In this document: one piece after another, positions 22,455-25,127 of the stretch
How positions within the stretch are numbered: position 1 is the first letter of the stretch
Layout: each line of letters starts with the position of its first letter
IMG/VR virus record: IMGVR_UViG_3300042090_000800
Coordinates: 1-25,127 of that record
Length of the DNA stretch: 25,127 bases
Strand: one strand, 5' to 3'
Origin: a virus
Position numbers and translations under genes: made by a program
The notes under the pieces: generated by a model
What the model saw: only the letters and a program-made list of their open reading frames with translations
Told to the model about the DNA's origin: nothing
Databases searched by the model: none

Positions 22455-24286
22455 TTGTCGTACCTCTCGCTATGGCCGCCCTCGGCGTCAAGGGGAATGC
22501 CGGGGCACCAGCTCGGCACCCGCTTCATTTCGGCCAGGGCAAACGCTAGGGCTTCATCGGCCTCCGCCTCGGGGGCGAGAAATGTGATGTCGTCATGCAC
22601 TTGCAGCACCACCGGATAGCGAGCGCCGATGCGCAGCATGGCTTCCCGGATCAGCAGGCCGGAGAACAGGGCTTGCGTGATGTTCTCGACCAGCAGCGCC
22701 CCATAGACGCGCTGCGGCCCGCGCCCCCGGTCCACGGTGAACTGCACCCGGCCATTGTCCATGTGCCGCTCCAGGCCGCGATACCACAACGGCGCACCGT
22801 TCGGAAGCCATAGGGCTTGGCGGTGACAGCGGAGCGGCCCCCAATCGCAGCTCGCACCGGAGAACAGGGCTTCCAGTATCCGGTCGCCCTCTCGCCACAG
22901 GCGCACCACCTGCGGGTGGCTGGTGCGGTACAGCGACACGGCGGCCTTGGCCTCGTCATCGGTCAGGACAATCGGCGGCCCGCCCAGCGCGCCTTGACGG
23001 CAGACAATTTGGAACTTTCCCGCGCTCATGCCGTAGCCGCAGCCCAGCTCAATTGTCTTGCCCAAATGGCGCTCCTTCTTGTCGGTCCGCGTGATCGGGC
23101 GGCCATAGAAGGCGGTGCTGTTCTCGCTGTAGATGTCGATGCCGCGTGCAAACTTGTCCAGGACATCCCATTGCCCGGCCAGCCAGTTGACGCCCCGGCA
23201 CTCCACCTGCGAGCTGTCCACCGTGACGACGCGATAGCCTTTAGGGGCGACGATGCACTTTTTCAGTGCTGGGGTGAAATTCTGCCAATTCACTTTGTCC
23301 CCGCCAGCGAAGCGGATGGTGTGCGCTCCGGCATATTTGAGATAGACCGGCAACGGTCCCCGCGTCGCCATGCCCAGCAGCCGCTCGGCCCGCGTCTCGC
23401 CGATGGTCGATTTGACGCCCAGGCGGGCGGCGGCCATCGCCTGCACCGTCTCGTTCTCATGCTCCAGCAAATCCTTCATGCCCTGGTCGGTCTTGCTCAG
23501 GGCCGGGATCTCCTTTTCGGGATTGGTCGGGCTGGTCTTCATCGGGCAGGGCACGCCCAGCGCCTCCAGCAGCGTCTTGAACTGCGCCGAGCTTGCCATT
23601 TCCTCCGCCGTCGCGCCGATCTTCGCCAATAGGCTGGCCTTCTTTGCCCGCTGGCTATCCAGCTCGGCCTGACAGGCGGGCACGTCCAGCAGCAATTGCG
23701 GTTCGGTAAACATGCGGATGGTTTGGTCAATGATCCGCAGCTCGGAGCGCGGGATCAGCGGCAGTAATTTTTTGAAAATAATATGGGTCAGCTCCACGTC
23801 ATGGGCGCACCCCGCGCCAAGCTGTTCCGTGATGTCTCTCGGAAGGTCGCGCAGCCCCTTGAACAGATCATAGGGCACGTTCTTGTCCGGCAGCTTGAAA
23901 TGCTTCGCCAGCTTGGCAAGGCTTCCACCGACTTCGGTGCCAAAGATCAGCCGCGACATTGAGAGGGTATCAAACCAAAAGGCCGGTTTGAGGCCATAGA
24001 CGTGCGATAAAATAGCGCCGTCAAAATGAGCGTGATGACATAACACGGCGGAGGTTGAAATCAGCTCGCGCAAGCGGGCGTCTTTAAACGGCAGCGCCGG
24101 GTCGGCATCCTCTACAAAATTCTTGTCGTTCGGCCCGGCCAGCCAGGAGGCGGGCTGATCGCCGAGCTTGAGCCCGACCAAATGCACCTTGAAACGCGGA
24201 TCGCGGATATATTCCTCTGTCGTCATCCGCGACAGAGTGTAGTCATTTGAGAAAAATGTCTCAAAGTCCAGCGTTACAAGGCGCAT
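22451..24286 (-). CDS. Family A DNA polymerase with 3'-5' exonuclease domain
   Basis: The start is the ATG at 24286 behind GGAGACAG, giving 611 residues; an in-frame TTG at 24304 is less likely. Exonuclease acids are present (Asp7 and Glu9 in LDFET, Asp89 in HFD, Asp163 in CAHDVELT), but the motif III Tyr is Gly159. Polymerase motif A is VDSSQVECR (356-364). Motif B is RHLGKTIELGCGYG with Arg406, Lys410 and Tyr418; Leu414 sits at the site of E. coli Phe762. Motif C is VHDD (563-566), with Asp in place of the usual Glu. There is no 5'-nuclease domain. This is the replicative polymerase of the phage, working with the primase-helicase at the end of the operon. Confidence 0.92.
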   Translation of the reverse strand: MRLVTLDFETFFSNDYTLSRMTTEEYIRDPRFKVHLVGLKLGDQPASWLAGPNDKNFVEDADPALPFKDARLRELISTSAVLCHHAHFDGAILSHVYGLKPAFWFDTLSMSRLIFGTEVGGSLAKLAKHFKLPDKNVPYDLFKGLRDLPRDITEQLGAGCAHDVELTHIIFKKLLPLIPRSELRIIDQTIRMFTEPQLLLDVPACQAELDSQRAKKASLLAKIGATAEEMASSAQFKTLLEALGVPCPMKTSPTNPEKEIPALSKTDQGMKDLLEHENETVQAMAAARLGVKSTIGETRAERLLGMATRGPLPVYLKYAGAHTIRFAGGDKVNWQNFTPALKKCIVAPKGYRVVTVDSSQVECRGVNWLAGQWDVLDKFARGIDIYSENSTAFYGRPITRTDKKERHLGKTIELGCGYGMSAGKFQIVCRQGALGGPPIVLTDDEAKAAVSLYRTSHPQVVRLWREGDRILEALFSGASCDWGPLRCHRQALWLPNGAPLWYRGLERHMDNGRVQFTVDRGRGPQRVYGALLVENITQALFSGLLIREAMLRIGARYPVVLQVHDDITFLAPEAEADEALAFALAEMKRVPSWCPGIPLDAEGGHSERYDK

Positions 24287-24319
24287 GGTCTTCTGTCTCC
24301 ACAAAATTGAGGGTAGAGC

Positions 24320-24505
24320 TTAATTCCCTTGTTCTAGTTTGTCCACCCCCTTGAGCTGCAAGCGAAGCATCTTGTTCTCGGCGCTCACTTCGTCGGCATA
24401 GAGTTTGATGCCGCCGAGCTGCGCCCGCAGGCTGGCAACTTCCATCTGCAATTCCCTTTCGCGCTCGCTGGAGCGCTGCAAATCAAGTTCAAGCTGTCGG
24501 TTCAT
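24320..24505 (-). CDS. Small coiled-coil protein (61 aa)
   Basis: A GGGGGA site precedes the ATG. The product is a nearly continuous charged helix with heptad-like spacing of Leu (LELDLQRSSERERELQMEV, then LRLQLKGVDKLEQ), so a coiled coil is likely. Family unknown. It lies 33 bases upstream of the polymerase gene and may be a protein partner or regulator. Confidence 0.6.
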   Translation of the reverse strand: MNRQLELDLQRSSERERELQMEVASLRAQLGGIKLYADEVSAENKMLRLQLKGVDKLEQGN

Positions 24506-24514
24506 CTGGTCCCC

Positions 24515-24652
24515 CTAATACAAAGATTTGGTCTTGAATGTGAAGCGGCCTCTTGCGTCGCGGGGCGGCAGCTTGTGCCGCCAGCGCAACCCATAGCCTA
24601 CCAGCCCGCCGCCGAAGGCGGCCAGCAGGATCAATGCGATTTGCACGGCCAT
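24515..24652 (-). CDS. Tiny single-pass membrane protein (45 aa)
   Basis: ATG at 24652 with GAGG about 10 bases before it. The first 22 residues (VQIALILLAAFGGGLVGYGL) form one membrane helix with a small-residue face, followed by a basic tail rich in Arg and Lys (RWRHKLPPRDARGRF). The positive tail suggests a cytoplasmic C-terminus. No family known. It ends 9 bases before the coiled-coil gene. Confidence 0.55.
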   Translation of the reverse strand: MAVQIALILLAAFGGGLVGYGLRWRHKLPPRDARGRFTFKTKSLY

Positions 24653-24680
24653 GATGTGATATCCTCAATCTGGTGCCAGT

Positions 24681-24782
24681 TCATAGCGCCACCCATGCGG
24701 CATAGAGCAGGGTGAACACCCCGAGCAGGGCCAGGAAGTCCAGCGCTGCGCGGCGGAGCTGGCGGGCTTGGCGGCGGGTCAT
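24681..24782 (-). CDS. Tiny membrane protein (33 aa)
   Basis: The ATG at 24782 sits in an ATGA overlap with the end of the pentapeptide-repeat gene, which supports coupled translation. The first 12 residues are basic (TRRQARQLRR), followed by one hydrophobic helix (ALDFLALLGVFTLLYAAWVAL) that ends the protein. This fits an N-in single-pass membrane peptide. Its stop forms another ATGA with a 17-codon frame that I did not annotate. Confidence 0.5.
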   Translation of the reverse strand: MTRRQARQLRRAALDFLALLGVFTLLYAAWVAL

Positions 24783-25127
24783 TTCCGGCCATCCGCCGCA
24801 GCCAGGGCGAGCAGCGCCGGGCCGTAGGCGTCCCAAAATTTCCGCGCCTTGACGCCACCCATGCGGGCAATCCGCTTATTGTCAAACGTCGCCCAATCGG
24901 CCAGCTTGTGCAGCTCGCACCCGACCTGCATGCGATCGTCCAGGATGTAAACCATATAAGGCAGGCCTGAGAGCTGGAGTGGGGCGCGGGTGATAATCAT
25001 CCTGTCGCGCCATTTCGTATTTTCGAATTTGGCACCCGTGAGATTGGCACCCGTGAGATTGGCACCCGCGAGATAGGCACCCGTGAGATAGGCACCCGTG
25101 AGATTGGCACCCGTAAGATTGGCACGC
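24779..25127 (-). CDS. Pentapeptide-repeat protein, C-terminal part (5' end outside window)
   Basis: The frame is open from the right window edge without a stop; the ATG at 25000 is internal. The visible N-terminal part consists of repeats ANLTG, ANLTG, AYLTG, AYLAG, ANLTG, ANLTG, then AKFEN, the classic A(N/D)LXX pentapeptide-repeat pattern, which forms a right-handed beta-helix. The C-terminal 73 or so residues (IITRAPLQLSGLPYMVYILDDRMQVGC, then WATFDNKRIARM and KFWDAYGPALLALAA) make a small separate domain, with a pattern that I associate with phage pentapeptide-repeat proteins. Function is unknown; members of the repeat family can mimic DNA (for example against gyrase), but nothing here shows this. 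First gene of the visible operon. Confidence 0.78.
   Translation of the reverse strand, partial: RANLTGANLTGAYLTGAYLAGANLTGANLTGAKFENTKWRDRMIITRAPLQLSGLPYMVYILDDRMQVGCELHKLADWATFDNKRIARMGGVKARKFWDAYGPALLALAAADGRK
25031..25120 (-). repeat. Six tandem 15-base repeats coding pentapeptides
   Basis: Six full units of GGCACCCGTGAGATT (plus-strand reading) stand head to tail from 25031, with at most two changed bases per unit, and a seventh begins at 25121. They encode A(N/Y)L(T/A)G on the minus strand. The near identity, including at silent sites, points to recent expansion by slippage or unequal exchange. Confidence 0.9.

Noticed and set aside
22817-23632. Open frame of 271 codons on the plus strand inside the polymerase gene
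   Set aside because: Antisense of a gene with full polymerase and exonuclease motifs; the product has no recognisable pattern.
24631-24684. 17-codon frame in an ATGA overlap after the 33-residue membrane protein
   Set aside because: Very short, mixed composition without a membrane helix or charge pattern, and overlapping the start of the better supported 45-residue gene; it might only help re-initiation.
25031-25127. Regular repeats at the right edge considered as CRISPR array or operator series
   Set aside because: Units are 15 bases, directly adjacent with no spacers, and encode pentapeptide repeats in an open frame.

Overview
The window is part of the genome (or a prophage) of a tailed phage with GC-rich DNA. 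Host-type genes are absent, genes are packed with 1-38 base overlaps, and the content is a tail fibre, a lysis cassette, large probable ejection proteins and a phage replication set. No terminase, portal, major capsid or integrase gene lies inside the window. The short-tailed (podovirus-like) label and a GC-rich proteobacterial, perhaps alphaproteobacterial, host are inferences from gene style and base composition, not direct evidence.

Layout. The left part (1-14870) is read rightward. It holds the 3' part of a tail-fibre gene with a propeller-like repeat region and two small genes of unknown role. A tightly coupled lysis cassette follows: membrane-anchored coiled-coil protein, lysozyme-like endolysin, small holin-like protein, small lipoprotein and class-3 lipase. 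Next come a secreted-looking virion-type protein and a strong C(UUCG)G hairpin terminator. After that are a sulfotransferase-like/GNAT fusion and three large low-complexity or helical proteins that look like internal (ejection) virion proteins. A second hairpin overlaps the stop codon of the last of these. It sets apart a short unit made of a 23-residue Lys-rich peptide, a divergent full-length PurD (ATP-grasp) homologue and an 81-residue protein.

The right part (14845-25127) is read leftward and meets the left part tail to tail with a 26-base overlap. In transcription order it holds a pentapeptide-repeat protein cut by the window edge, three tiny proteins (two of them membrane proteins), a family A DNA polymerase with 3'-5' exonuclease domain, a Cas4/RecB-like Fe-S nuclease, a 90-residue protein, a VRR-NUC nuclease, an SNF2-type helicase, a conserved phage protein of unknown role, a 70-residue protein, a zinc-finger protein with an SSB-like tail, a helix-turn-helix protein and a primase-polymerase/helicase fusion. 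Together these form a nearly self-sufficient replication and recombination operon. Almost every junction is an ATGA/GTGA overlap, so translation is probably coupled through long stretches. The operon promoter must lie beyond the right edge.

The most unusual points are the divergent PurD with its tiny basic peptide neighbour, the lipase inside the lysis cassette, the signal peptide on a virion-type protein, the sulfotransferase-GNAT fusion, the Leu at the Phe762-equivalent site of the polymerase, and the pentapeptide-repeat gene with nearly identical 15-base repeats. No stretch over 300 bases is without a gene. I saw no tRNA, rRNA, CRISPR array, insertion sequence or clear attachment site.
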